A DNA stretch of 64,000 bases from Amycolatopsis alkalitolerans (GCF_006152065.1 NZ_VDFW01000002.1:248001-312000), one strand, 5' to 3'; positions 49,934-58,932 are shown, counted from the stretch's first letter. Translations and numbers: made by a program. The notes: generated from the letters alone by a model not told the origin.

Positions 49934-50296
49934 GTGAGTGACGACCGGTGTGAACTGCTGTGCCTCGACCTCGACCGTGCCGAGGCGTTGCGGGTGGCGC
50001 TGCCCCAAGGCGATCTGGTGGCGCGGCGCGCGGAGCGCCTGCGGGCGCTCGGTGACCCGACGCGGTTGCGGATCGCGCACGCTCTGCATGTGGGGGACGA
50101 GCTGTGCGTGTGCGATCTGGCCTGGATCGTCGGCTCCTCGCAGGGGCTGGTGTCGCACCATCTGCGGCAGCTGCGCTCGGCCGGGCTGGTCGCTTCGCGC
50201 CGGGACGGGAAGCTGGTCATGTACCGGCTCAACGCCGCCGGTCACCGGTTGCTGACCACGATCACCGAGCCCGCGACGGAGGTGGACCCGGTATGA
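49934..50296 (+). CDS. CadC-type ArsR/SmtB metal sensor
   Basis: A 120-residue repressor with the ArsR winged helix (LRALGDPTRLRIAHALHVG, SQGLVSHHLRQLRSAGLV). Cysteines at positions 6, 10, 58 and 60 (RCELLC and ELCVCDL) match the spacing of the four-cysteine Cd/Pb/Zn alpha3N site of CadC. No alpha5 histidine-pair motif is evident. It should repress its own operon until soft divalent metal binds. The stop overlaps the ATPase start (ATGA), a classic sensor-pump unit. Confidence 0.88.
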   Translation: MSDDRCELLCLDLDRAEALRVALPQGDLVARRAERLRALGDPTRLRIAHALHVGDELCVCDLAWIVGSSQGLVSHHLRQLRSAGLVASRRDGKLVMYRLNAAGHRLLTTITEPATEVDPV

Positions 50297-52284
50297 GCGA
50301 CGCCTGCTGCGGCACGGGCGAGAAGCCCGAAGAGACGGCGGAAAGCCAAGCGCCGCAACAGATCTGGCAGGTACGGGAGATCCGGTTCGCCGGCGTGGCC
50401 GGGGTGTTCCTGCTCGCCGGGTTCGTGGCGTTGTGGCTCGGTTCGCGGCCCGCGGGTACCGGGCTGCACCTGGCCGCCGCGGTGGCGGGCGGGTGGACGT
50501 TCGTGCCGGGCACGGTGCGGGCGTTGTGGCGGCGCCGGATCGGCGTCGGCACCTTGATGACGATCGCACTGTTCGGTTCGTCACTGCTGGGACAGTTCGC
50601 CGAGGCGGCGATGCTGGCGTTCCTGTTCTCCATCAGTGAGGCGCTGGAGGACTATTCGCTGTCGCGGACCCGCCGCGGGCTGCGGGCGCTGCTGGCGCTG
50701 GTGCCGGAGAAGGTCACCCTGATGCGCGGCGGTGCCGAGGAGACGGTGGCGCCCGGGGAGCTGCGCGCCGGGGATCTCATGCTCGTGCGAGCGGGAGCGC
50801 GCGTCGCCAGTGACGGCGTGGTCCGTAGTGGACGGTCCAGTCTGGACAATTCGGCGATCACCGGCGAGTCCGTGCCGGTCGAGACCGGGCCCGGCGGCGA
50901 GGTGTTCGCCGGCGCGATCAACGGCACCGGGGTGCTCACCGTCGAGGCCACCGCCACGGTCGCGGACAACTCGCTCGCCAAGGTCGTGCGCGTGGTGGAG
51001 GAGGCGCAGCAGCGCAAGGGCGCGCGCCAGCGGCTCGCCGACCGGATCGCGCGGCCGCTGGTGCCGGCGGTGATGGTGCTGGCCGTGCTGATCGGTGGCG
51101 TGGGGGCGCTGCTCGGCGATCCGGCGACGTGGCTCGAGCGGGCGCTGGTCGTGCTGGTCGCCGCCGCGCCCTGCGCGCTGGCGATCTCGGTGCCGGTGAC
51201 CGTGATCGCCGCGGTCGGCGCGGCCGGCAGGCTCGGCGTGCTGGTCAAGGGCGGCGCCGCGCTGGAGACCCTCGGCGCCGTGCGCACGGTCGCGCTGGAC
51301 AAGACCGGCACGCTGACCCGCAATGCCCCGGCTGTCACCGAGATCGTCCCCGCCGGCGATGGCGGCGCCGCGCGGGTGCTCGCGGTCGCCGCGGCGCTCG
51401 AGGCGCGCAGTGAGCACCCGCTCGCGGCGGCGATTCTGGCCGCCGCGCCCGAACCCGTCCCGGCCGGCTCGGTGGCGGTGGTGCCAGGCGCGGGCTTGGC
51501 GGGTGTTGTCGAGGGCACGCCGGCGCGGCTGGGGAAGCCCGGCTGGATCGACCCGGGCCCGCTGGCCGCCGATGTCGTGCGGTTGCAGGAAAGCGGCACG
51601 ACGGTCGCGGTCGTCGAACACGGTGGCGTGGTGCTGGGACTGGTCGGCGTCCGTGACGAGTTGCGTCCCGAAGCGGCCGAGACGGTCACCGAACTGCGCG
51701 GCGCCGGGATGACCGTGGCGATGCTGACCGGTGACAACGCGCGCACCGCCGGGGCGCTCGCCGCGCGGGCCGGGATCGGTGACGTGCACGCCGAGCTCAC
51801 CCCGGCCGGCAAGGCCGGTGCCGTCCGCCGGTTGCAGGACGGCGGGCGGGTGGCGATGATCGGTGACGGGGTCAACGACGCCCCCGCCCTGGCCACCGCC
51901 GACATCGGCATCGCGATGGGCGCCATGGGCAGCGACGTGGCGATCGAGACCGCCGACGTCGCCTTCATGGGCAGCGACCTGCGTCATCTGCCCCAAGCCC
52001 TGCGGCACGCCCGCCGCGCCCGGGTGATCATGCTGCAGAACATCGGGCTCTCCGCCGCGATCGTGCTCACCCTCGTCCCGCTGGCGGCGCTCGGGGTGCT
52101 CGGGCTGGCCACGGTCGTGTTCATCCACGAACTCGCCGAGGTCTTCGTCATCGGCAACGGCGTCCGCGCCGGGCGACTACGCCCACTGCGCGGCGTGGCC
52201 GGCCCGGAACCCGTTCCCCCGCAACGTGTATCGCTCGCCGCGTCCGTGCGCGTGCCGAGCACGCCGGAGCGGTCCGGCCGGTAG
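50293..52284 (+). CDS. P1B-type heavy-metal efflux ATPase
   Basis: A 663-residue pump with NSAITGESVPVETGPGG (A-domain TGES), the membrane motif APC at 292-294, phosphorylation motif DKTGTLT with Asp336, SEHPLAAAI, MLTGDNARTAG and MIGDGVNDAPALA. APC replaces the more common CPC or SPC of the ion path. The only N-terminal metal site is CC at residues 5-6. Paired with a CadC-like sensor, it likely exports Cd, Zn or Pb from the cytoplasm. About 7-8 TM segments. The C-terminal 30 residues are hydrophilic. Confidence 0.9.
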   Translation: MSDACCGTGEKPEETAESQAPQQIWQVREIRFAGVAGVFLLAGFVALWLGSRPAGTGLHLAAAVAGGWTFVPGTVRALWRRRIGVGTLMTIALFGSSLLGQFAEAAMLAFLFSISEALEDYSLSRTRRGLRALLALVPEKVTLMRGGAEETVAPGELRAGDLMLVRAGARVASDGVVRSGRSSLDNSAITGESVPVETGPGGEVFAGAINGTGVLTVEATATVADNSLAKVVRVVEEAQQRKGARQRLADRIARPLVPAVMVLAVLIGGVGALLGDPATWLERALVVLVAAAPCALAISVPVTVIAAVGAAGRLGVLVKGGAALETLGAVRTVALDKTGTLTRNAPAVTEIVPAGDGGAARVLAVAAALEARSEHPLAAAILAAAPEPVPAGSVAVVPGAGLAGVVEGTPARLGKPGWIDPGPLAADVVRLQESGTTVAVVEHGGVVLGLVGVRDELRPEAAETVTELRGAGMTVAMLTGDNARTAGALAARAGIGDVHAELTPAGKAGAVRRLQDGGRVAMIGDGVNDAPALATADIGIAMGAMGSDVAIETADVAFMGSDLRHLPQALRHARRARVIMLQNIGLSAAIVLTLVPLAALGVLGLATVVFIHELAEVFVIGNGVRAGRLRPLRGVAGPEPVPPQRVSLAASVRVPSTPERSGR

Positions 52285-52308
52285 CCGCCGGGTGTCGCCG
52301 CGCTCCCG

Positions 52309-52850
52309 CTACTCCGGGCGCGCCAGGTTCGCGCGCGCCCACGTGGCGGTTCGGCGAGTGATCTTCTCGACCACTCCCGGCATGAGGCGCTGCATCAACC
52401 ACTGCAGCCTGGCCGAGCTTGGCGCGATGATCACCGCTCGGTTGCGCTCCACCGCCCGCAGCACGTCGAGCGCGAACCGGTCGGCCGGGTACGGCCGTCC
52501 CACCCGGGTGACCAGTTCGCGTGATCCGCCGGCCAGCATCCCGGACGCCAGCGGCGGCAGATCCGGCGGGTTGCCTTTGTCCAGGATGGGCGTCTCGATC
52601 ACGCCCGGGCAGATCACGCTGACCCGCACGCCCCGCGCCGCTGCCTCCCCGCGCAGGCTCAGGCGGCCACCGCGGTGCCGGCGAACCCCGCGAGCTGCCC
52701 GGTGACGCGCGCGAGCCGTGCGCTGTCATTGTCGGCGAGGATCACCGTGTGACCACGCCGGCACAACTCGCTCGACAACGCCTGACCGATTCCCGAGGCC
52801 GCACCCGTTACCAGTGCCACCTGCCCCGTTTGACTGACCATAGGCGCCAA
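52309..52850 (-). pseudogene. SDR-family gene with a large internal deletion
   Basis: The N-terminal 60 residues (SQTGQVALVTGAASGIGQAL, then RRGHTVILADND) and the C-terminal 105 residues (ARGVRVSVICPGVIETPILD to MPGVVEKITRRTATWARAN) belong to one short-chain dehydrogenase. They lie in different frames and meet near 52665 at a TGA. The missing middle, about 90 residues, includes the catalytic Ser and YxxxK. It follows the P-type ATPase gene convergently. Confidence 0.8.
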
Positions 52851-52877
52851 GGTAAACCCGGCCGGGGTTCCCGAGAT

Positions 52878-53981
52878 CTACAGCGGTAGCCACTCGGCAG
52901 ATTCGGTCACCGCGTCAAGGGCTCCGGGGAGCGGTCGCACCCCGAGACCCGGCCCGCCGGGCACGGCGAGGGTTCCGTCGTCCAGGACGAACGGCTCGGT
53001 GATGTCGGTGCGGTAGTACCGGTCGGACGCCGACGTATCGCCGGGCAGGGTGCAGCCGGGCAGCGCGGCGAGCGCGAGATTCGCCGCCCGGCCGAGTCCC
53101 GTTTCCAGCATCCCGCCGCACCAGGCCGGCACGCCGTGCGCGAGGCACACGTCGTGGACGCGGCGTGCCTCCAGGTAACCGCCGACCCGGCCGGGCTTGA
53201 TGTTCACCACCTCGCAGGCGCCCAGTGTGATCGCGGCGGCGGCGGACCGCGCCGACGTGATCGATTCGTCGAGGCAGATCGGCGTCCGCACGAGTTTCGC
53301 CAGTTCGGCGTGCCCGAGCACGTCTTCCTCCGGCAGCGGCTGTTCGAGCAGCAGCAGGTCGAACGGGTCGAGCCGGGCCAGCAGCCGCGCGTCCGCCGGC
53401 GTGTAGGCGGTGTTCGCGTCCACCTGCAGCAGGATGTCGCCGAAGCGCTCACGGACCGCGCGCACGGGTTCGACGTCCCAGCCCGGTTCGATCTTGAGCT
53501 TGATCCTTCGGTAGCCCTCGCCGAGGTACGAGCCGACCGCGTCCAGCAGCGCGCCGATCGAGTCCATGATGCCGACCGAAACCCCGCACGGCACCCGGTC
53601 CCTTGTCGCGCCGAGTTCACGCGCCAGCGGCACCCCGCGCGAGCGCAGTTCGGCGTCGAGCACCGCCATCTCCAGCGCCGCCTTCGCCATCCGGTGCCCC
53701 TGGAACGGTGCGAGCGCGGGTGCGACCGCGTGCGCGTCCAAGCGTTCCGCGGCCGCGACCGCGGGGATGAGGAAGCGGCGCAGCACGTCGGCGGCGCCGT
53801 CGACGTACTCCGCGGAGTAGCGCGGTTCGGCCAGCGCGGCACATTCGCCCCAGCCTTCACCGTCGGCGGTGACCACGCGCAGCAGCAGGGCCGGCCGCGT
53901 GGTCTGCGTCCCGAACGAGGTGCGGAACGGGGACACCAGCGGCAGCGCCACCCGTCGCAGCTCGATCCCGGTCAGGTTCAC
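52878..53981 (-). CDS. menC: N-acylamino-acid racemase / o-succinylbenzoate synthase
   Basis: A 367-residue enolase-superfamily enzyme that closely resembles the NAAAR/OSBS of Amycolatopsis as I remember it: SFGTQTTRPALLLRVVTADG, GECAAL, PCGVSVGIMDSIGALLDAVG. Catalytic Lys161/163 lie in RIKLKIEPGWDVEPVRAV, metal ligands Asp188, Glu213 and Asp238 in QVDAN, LLEQPLPEED and CLDESI, and Lys262 in NIKPGRVGGYLEARRVHD. The enzyme dehydrates SHCHC to o-succinylbenzoate in menaquinone synthesis or racemises N-acylamino acids; no menaquinone neighbours are present. The start has a weak upstream SD. Confidence 0.9.
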   Translation of the reverse strand: MNLTGIELRRVALPLVSPFRTSFGTQTTRPALLLRVVTADGEGWGECAALAEPRYSAEYVDGAADVLRRFLIPAVAAAERLDAHAVAPALAPFQGHRMAKAALEMAVLDAELRSRGVPLARELGATRDRVPCGVSVGIMDSIGALLDAVGSYLGEGYRRIKLKIEPGWDVEPVRAVRERFGDILLQVDANTAYTPADARLLARLDPFDLLLLEQPLPEEDVLGHAELAKLVRTPICLDESITSARSAAAAITLGACEVVNIKPGRVGGYLEARRVHDVCLAHGVPAWCGGMLETGLGRAANLALAALPGCTLPGDTSASDRYYRTDITEPFVLDDGTLAVPGGPGLGVRPLPGALDAVTESAEWLPL

Positions 53982-54145
53982 TGTTTCTCCTCCGTCTGGG
54001 CAGCCGCCCGATTGTCACCGCGGCCGTCCCGGTCGCACTTCCTCGAATCGGAGGAACGAGGGGCCGATCGCTCGTGCGAACCGACGATGCGGTGGCCGCT
54101 TCCGCGCGCTTAGCAGCTCCGAAACACCGACAGCCAGGAGGAGCA

Positions 54146-54825
54146 GTGACCGGAGCGAACGAGCTGACCGACCGGCTGCGAGCGCTGACCGCGAAGCACG
54201 GGGTACCCGCCGCGCAGGCCGCGGTGCTCGCGGGCGGCGAGGTGACCGACGCCGCCGTGGGCACGCTCAGCCTCGCGACCGGCGTCGAGGCGACCACGGA
54301 CTCGGTGTTCCAGGTCGGCTCGATCACCAAGGTGTGGACGGCCACGCTCGTCCTGCAACTGGTGGACGAGGGCCTCGTCGAGCTCGACTCCCCGGTCTCG
54401 GAATACCTCGACGGGTTCGGTCTGGCAGGCGGGACGATCACCGTCCGGCAGCTGCTCAACCACACCGCCGGCTTCGAGGGCGACCTGTTCCACGACACCG
54501 GCAGCGGTGAGGACGCGGTCGCGAAGTTCCTCGACACGATCAGCGAGGCGCCCCAGCTGTTCGACCCCGGGGAGCGGTTCTCCTACTGCAATGCCGGATA
54601 CGTCGTCCTCGGCCGGCTTGCGGAAGTCCTGCGCGGCAAGCCCTTCGCGCAGGTGCTGCGGGAACGGCTGGCGCAGCCGCTCGGCCTGACCCACCTGGCC
54701 ACCTCGGCGGGTGAGGCGATCCTGTTCCGTGTCGCGGTCGGCCATCTCGACCTGCCCGGTGCGCCGGGCCTGGTCCCGGCGCCCGTGTGGTCCCTGCCGC
54801 CTGCCATCGCCCCGGCGGGCTCGAG
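54146..54825 (+). pseudogene. Class C beta-lactamase-family serine hydrolase, C-terminus lost
   Basis: A serine hydrolase of the beta-lactamase/DD-peptidase-like group: GTG start five bases after AGGAGG, SVFQVGSITKVWTATLVLQ with the SxxK nucleophile and Lys, LLNHTAGFEGDLF, and ERFSYCNAGYVVLGRLAEVL with the YxN motif. Good sequence ends at about PPAIAPAG. The frame then runs into unrelated Arg-rich residues and stops at about 54892. Intact relatives are about 450 residues; about 225 are left, and the third active-site motif is missing. Confidence 0.75.
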
Positions 54826-54945
54826 ACCGCCGACCGGTTGCCGACATCATTCACGCCGCCGACCTGGTCGCCGAAGACCTCTACCCACCTTCCGGCGCGG
54901 TCGTGCGTTCCGGCTGGCAGTACACCGCGAGCGCGGTGCGCGCTC

Positions 54946-55029
54946 GTGGTCGGCTGGGACAACGTGATCATCGGACTCCGGCAGGACATCAGCGTGGAGA
55001 TCTTCAACTCCGGCGTGATCACCGACGAG
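54946..55029 (+). pseudogene. Possible phage major-capsid (HK97-type) C-terminal fragment
   Basis: VVGWDNVIIGLRQDISVEIF and NSGVITDE match the late strand region of HK97-like major capsid proteins (WDxxIIGxRxDIxxxxFxxGVI-D). Preceding out-of-frame residues, ADIIHAADLVAEDLYPPSG, look protein-like but I cannot place them. No head, tail or integrase genes are nearby, so it would be a stranded relic fused to the hydrolase remnant. From 55030 to 55193 I see nothing supportable. Confidence 0.4.
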
Positions 55030-55193
55030 ACGCTACCTGCTCGTCCACCCGGTCACCGACAACACCATCGTGACACGGTTTGCGTGCCCGGCGACTCCCT
55101 GCCCGCGCCGCGTGGGAGGGGAGGGGTGACCCCGAAGGCCGCCGATGGCGACACCGTCAGGCCCTGTGGCGGCACCACGATTGCGTATAGCCG

Positions 55194-55736
55194 TCAGTTA
55201 CTTCCAAGCGTCAGGTTCACCGTCTGGTGCGCCTCAGACGCTGACACCACCCGGGTCCCTCGATGCGATACCGTCACCGAATACGACGCTAAACCATCTG
55301 GAACGTCCGGCACGTCGAACGGCATCGTGCACGATGTCATCACGTTCGCTGCGGAAATCCCGACCAGAGGTGCGGACATCGTCTGATACGTCGGCTGCCC
55401 ATCGAGGAGTTGGCCGGTTGCGATCGTCTGTCCTCGTGCGTCTTGGACGATTACGGCGGTTCCTGGGGTCATATCGCTATAGCCACGGACGCCACGGCAT
55501 CCGGATCCGGCCGCCTCGTACGACGGGTCGGGGTAGCTCAGGGACATGGTGATGGACCCATGCATTGTGAACGCGCTGGGTGCTGCGGGGCCGTTCGGGC
55601 TGGAATTGCCGGTGACGGAGACGGCCACCGCCACGGCCGCACCTGCGACCGCAACCGCAACCGCAACGATCCACGGCCACCGCTTGCGCCTGTTGACCGG
55701 ATCTTGGCTAGGCGGCAGCGCGGCCGGAGTACTCAT
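55194..55736 (-). CDS. Single-pass membrane protein with secreted domain
   Basis: A 180-residue protein: a short cytoplasmic start (STPAALPPSQDPVNRRKR), one transmembrane segment (WPWIVAVAVAVAGAAVAVAV) and an extracytoplasmic domain of about 120 residues. The domain contains three cysteines (GSGCRGVRGYSD, TSCTMPFDVPDV), two of which may pair, and ends in strands. It may be an envelope protein anchored by its N-terminus. The family is unrecognised. I use the internal ATG with GAGGGAA upstream rather than a start 14 codons earlier. Confidence 0.65.
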   Translation of the reverse strand: MSTPAALPPSQDPVNRRKRWPWIVAVAVAVAGAAVAVAVSVTGNSSPNGPAAPSAFTMHGSITMSLSYPDPSYEAAGSGCRGVRGYSDMTPGTAVIVQDARGQTIATGQLLDGQPTYQTMSAPLVGISAANVMTSCTMPFDVPDVPDGLASYSVTVSHRGTRVVSASEAHQTVNLTLGSN

Positions 55737-55907
55737 GACAAGTGTTTCCCTCAAGATCGGGTGCCCCCGTGGACGCACTCGCCACCATCTTCGGCTCGAT
55801 CTTGAGCCTCGTTACCGGCCTCGGCAAAGACAGGCCGAGAGACCCTATGCTCTGTGGCCAAACGGCCCACGCTTGCGCAACCACGCGACGCGACAGGCAA
55901 GCCGGGA

Positions 55908-56663
55908 CTACCCGTCGTCGCGGGCTTCGCGCAGCCGCAGCGCGGGCGAGTTCTCCAGATGCAGCATCTCGACGGCGAGGCTGTTGATCTCGCACCCGTT
56001 CGCGATGGAATGCTGAATGCCGTTGTACATCAGGTCCCAGATGCGCCGATCCGGGTGCAGTTCGGTCCTGGTGCGGTCGATGCCCCGGCCGTCCTCGTCC
56101 ACGATCCGCACGTACAGGACGGCCCCGGCGCCGTAGCCTTCGATCTTGGTCAGGCGGTAGATCTTGAGGAACGTTCCCCGGTCTCGGCGCCGCTGGTACC
56201 ACTTCGGCCGCCGCTTCCACTGCACCCAATCAGCACCCGCTGAAATCGTCTGACGAGCCAGAGGGTCCGACATCAGATAGGCGCCAACGATGATGATAAG
56301 CCAGATCTGCCAAGATAAGAACCAGTCAAATTCGTGGTATTGGAGGAAAACCACGATTGTGATGCCCACGATGAGGATCGCGAGCGCCCAAAAATAGCCT
56401 CGGACTCCTTCTTTCGCTCCGTATTGTCGCCATGCGAGCGCTGGCCCCATTCCGTCGGGTGGGTTAGCCTGGCGTGGCGGCGCACCCGTCATAGGCTTTC
56501 TTTCTTGACCTCCGGGTAGATCAGGCCCCGTGTAGTGGGGAGCCTCGGGAGGGAAAGGTTCTCCGGTTTGGGAGTTGGGCTCCGGCGGCAGCTCCGCGAA
56601 TGACTCGTTTGACAAGCGGTCCGGCTCGCGCCGGTGTTTGCCGCCACCGGTCGAGTTGTTCAT
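55908..56663 (-). CDS. Membrane protein of the ESX-substrate cassette
   Basis: A 251-residue protein: a disordered, Pro-rich N-terminus of about 85 residues, two transmembrane segments (YFWALAILIVGITIVVFLQ and WLIIIVGAYLM), and a basic-then-acidic cytoplasmic tail with KWYQRRRDRGTFLKIYRLTK. Its ATG overlaps the stop of the WXG-type gene (ATGA), so it is co-translated with it. I do not know its family; it may be a membrane partner or immunity factor for the preceding product. Confidence 0.72.
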   Translation of the reverse strand: MNNSTGGGKHRREPDRLSNESFAELPPEPNSQTGEPFPPEAPHYTGPDLPGGQERKPMTGAPPRQANPPDGMGPALAWRQYGAKEGVRGYFWALAILIVGITIVVFLQYHEFDWFLSWQIWLIIIVGAYLMSDPLARQTISAGADWVQWKRRPKWYQRRRDRGTFLKIYRLTKIEGYGAGAVLYVRIVDEDGRGIDRTRTELHPDRRIWDLMYNGIQHSIANGCEINSLAVEMLHLENSPALRLREARDDG

Positions 56664-57898
56664 TTCGCGCTCACCGCGTTTGAGAAGCCTTGCACGATGT
56701 CGGTTGCGAACTTGGCGCCACCGAATCCACCCAGGACGCCTAGGATCAAAGTCCCACCTGGACCGAATGCGGAACCCGCGACCGCCCCGGTGAGCGCGCC
56801 ACCGAGCGCGCCACCTGCGATGGCCGCGCCAGTATCAGCCGCAGCCCTGCCCCACGACTGCTCGCCCTTCCAAGCTCCGAATGCTTCGCTGCCGGCCGTC
56901 AGAATTGAACCGACGTACGGCAATGATCGTGCGATGCGCGCCGCACCAGCAGGCAATTTCACATCAGATGAGTGCTCAGTCAGGTTCTCGGAAGCTGAGC
57001 GGCCAGGATAAGCCGTGAGCTGCTTCCGAACATCTTCCGGCACCGTCTTGACCCATTGCTCGAATTGTTGAGCGCGGGTTTCGAGTTTCCCGCCGTCGTC
57101 CGCCATCTTGGCGGAGCGCTCAAGCAGAGCTTTCGCCCAGTCGGGGTCGTCGACCTGCTTCCCGAGGGCGAAATTCCGATAGAATTCGGCCTGGGTCTTG
57201 AGCCGATCCGCCTGGCTCTGGGCAAGGCGCCGGGTGTTTTCCATCGTGCCCACGAAGCCGCGCGCCTGGGATGCGGTGGTGAACGCGATCTTGGTCATGT
57301 CGTTCTGCACCGCTTTGGCGGCCGCGCCCACAGCCTGCTCCAACGCGTTGTGCGCGTTGGCCTCCATCGTGCGGGCGTCGGTGACGATCGCTTTCGCCTC
57401 GTTGTGGACCGCGACCTTTGCGTTGTAGTCCGCGATGACCTGGTTGTGTTGGGCGATGGCCTGCTGGTTCTGGTCCATGATCCGCTGCGCCTGGGCGGTG
57501 CCGCACGGGCCGGTGGGCAGGATCGGCGCCGGTCCTGGCGGGGTGGGGGAGACGATGAACGGCCCGTCCACCTCCAGCCCGCCCTCCTTCGCCCCTGCCA
57601 GCGCGTTGCCCACGCGCGCGAGGATGGCTTCCAGCGAGTCGGCGAAGTCGTTCAAGGCCCACTGCACCTTGAACGCCCGATCCGACAGCGCGTCGATCTC
57701 CGGACGCACCCCGTTGACCTGATCGGCGAACGCATCGTGCGCCGGACCGTGCCAGGTCGCATCCGCCGTCGTCAGCGCGCTTCGGAACTCAGTTCCCGCC
57801 TGATACGCCGCGTCGTAGAGCTGCCCGAGGACCGTGGCGGTCTCCCGGCAGGTGCCCGCCGAGCCGTTCACGGTGGTGTTCAACGCCTGCCCCGTCAT
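56660..57898 (-). CDS. WXG100-type secreted effector with C-terminal glycine-zipper
   Basis: A 412-residue protein. Residues 1-100 resemble a WXG100/ESX substrate (LTTADATWHGPAHDAFADQV with the W-x-G turn, helical hairpin). A Pro-rich linker (SPTPPGPAPILPTGPCG) precedes a long coiled-coil region about residues 125-300 (MDQNQQAIAQHNQVIADYNA, NTRRLAQSQADRLKTQAEFY). The C-terminus has a Gly/Ala glycine-zipper that could insert in membranes (GGALGGALTGAVAGSAFG). Such modular proteins are type VII-exported toxins or colonisation factors. It is overlapped by its membrane partner gene. Confidence 0.72.
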   Translation of the reverse strand: MTGQALNTTVNGSAGTCRETATVLGQLYDAAYQAGTEFRSALTTADATWHGPAHDAFADQVNGVRPEIDALSDRAFKVQWALNDFADSLEAILARVGNALAGAKEGGLEVDGPFIVSPTPPGPAPILPTGPCGTAQAQRIMDQNQQAIAQHNQVIADYNAKVAVHNEAKAIVTDARTMEANAHNALEQAVGAAAKAVQNDMTKIAFTTASQARGFVGTMENTRRLAQSQADRLKTQAEFYRNFALGKQVDDPDWAKALLERSAKMADDGGKLETRAQQFEQWVKTVPEDVRKQLTAYPGRSASENLTEHSSDVKLPAGAARIARSLPYVGSILTAGSEAFGAWKGEQSWGRAAADTGAAIAGGALGGALTGAVAGSAFGPGGTLILGVLGGFGGAKFATDIVQGFSNAVSAK

Positions 57899-57911
57899 CG
57901 CGTCCCCTCGC

Positions 57912-58250
57912 TCACAGCGGGCCGTTGTAGTTCTGCATGATCTCGTCGTAAGGCGCCATGCCCTTCTGCGTCTCGCGCATCGTGGCCCCGGCCTCGTTAT
58001 TCTCGAACGCCCCGTACGCGCCGTTCGCGGTGTTGACGTCCGCCCCGGTCTGCTCCGCGACCGACGCCGCGCCCACGGCCGCGCCAATCAGGTCCGAGAT
58101 CGCCTGGGCCACCACATCGGAGGATGCACCTGCGTCCGGTGCGGTGATCTGCGTATCGGCCGCCCCGGTGAGGTGGTCGCAGGCGGTGGTCAGGTGGCCC
58201 GCCACCTGCGTGAGCCCGTTCGGGTCGTAGCTGTATCCGCCATCCGGCAT
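57912..58250 (-). CDS. EspC/WXG100-like small secreted protein
   Basis: A 112-residue all-helical protein with no signal peptide: YSYDPNGLTQVAGHLTTACD, LTGAADTQ, AISDLIGAAVGAASV, VNTANGAYGAFENNEAGATM and a YDEIMQNYNGPL tail. Size, helical hairpin and N-terminal YxxDPxGL pattern fit the ESX-associated EspC/DUF2580-type export partners. It lies 13 bp from the WXG-type effector gene, so the two could be secreted as a heterodimer through a type VII system encoded elsewhere. Confidence 0.68.
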   Translation of the reverse strand: MPDGGYSYDPNGLTQVAGHLTTACDHLTGAADTQITAPDAGASSDVVAQAISDLIGAAVGAASVAEQTGADVNTANGAYGAFENNEAGATMRETQKGMAPYDEIMQNYNGPL

Positions 58251-58260
58251 GTCGGTCCCC

Positions 58261-58932
58261 TCAGTCGCGCTTCTCGCTCGTCACGCCATCCCGCCAGTCC
58301 CGCACCGGGGCAGTGTGCCGGGACTCCGCAGCCAGGATCGGATTGAACAGCACACCGTCCGCCCCTGAGCGCGCTACAGCCTCCCCGACCAGATTGGAGG
58401 GAATGGCCACCCACGCCTGGTGCGGGCCGCACCAGGCCACCAGCTCCTCCTCCGAGGTGTAGGCGAGCACCATCAACCGGCCGCGCTTGTCCGGCTGGAG
58501 TTCCAATTGGACAAGATCGGTCCAGGAGCGCATCGGGCGGGACGCGACATACAGCAACTGACGCTCCACCGGCTCCCAAGGTTCCAGATCCGGCACCTCG
58601 GCCACCTCCGGCTCCGGGTAACGGTGACCCTCCGGCGGCGCCACGTCCAACCCCACCAGGGTCACGCCCAGTTCGGCGCACACCTCGGCCAGCACCTCGC
58701 GTGACATCGGCACCCACGGCTGACCGGCCCCACACGCCCCCACCAGGCTCTGGATGGCGGAGAACGCGAGCACCGCCCGCTCGCCGCGCGCGGTCCGCCA
58801 CACCTCAACCCCACCGCCGCGCCCATCATCAGCCGGCAGCACCAACATGAACAGGCCGTCCGGCAGCCGCTCGGACAGGTCATCGACCAGCACCAACCCG
58901 GCCGCCGAAGTAGCCACCGGCCGCTGACTCAT
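58261..58932 (-). CDS. SAV_915-type (SseB-like repeat) protein
   Basis: A 223-residue cytosolic protein of two related halves. Half 1 has FMLVLPADDGRGGGVEVWRT, AVLAFSAIQSLVGACGAGQP and WVPMSREVLAEVCAELGV. Half 2 has RLMVLAYTSEEELVAWCGPHQ, WVAIPSNLVGEAVARSGADG. This repeat is what I recall as the SAV_915 family, related to the SseB enhanced-serine-sensitivity domain. It often lies beside EspC/WXG-type genes in actinomycetes and may act as a specific chaperone. First gene of the cassette; 10 bp before the EspC-like gene. Confidence 0.7.
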   Translation of the reverse strand: MSQRPVATSAAGLVLVDDLSERLPDGLFMLVLPADDGRGGGVEVWRTARGERAVLAFSAIQSLVGACGAGQPWVPMSREVLAEVCAELGVTLVGLDVAPPEGHRYPEPEVAEVPDLEPWEPVERQLLYVASRPMRSWTDLVQLELQPDKRGRLMVLAYTSEEELVAWCGPHQAWVAIPSNLVGEAVARSGADGVLFNPILAAESRHTAPVRDWRDGVTSEKRD

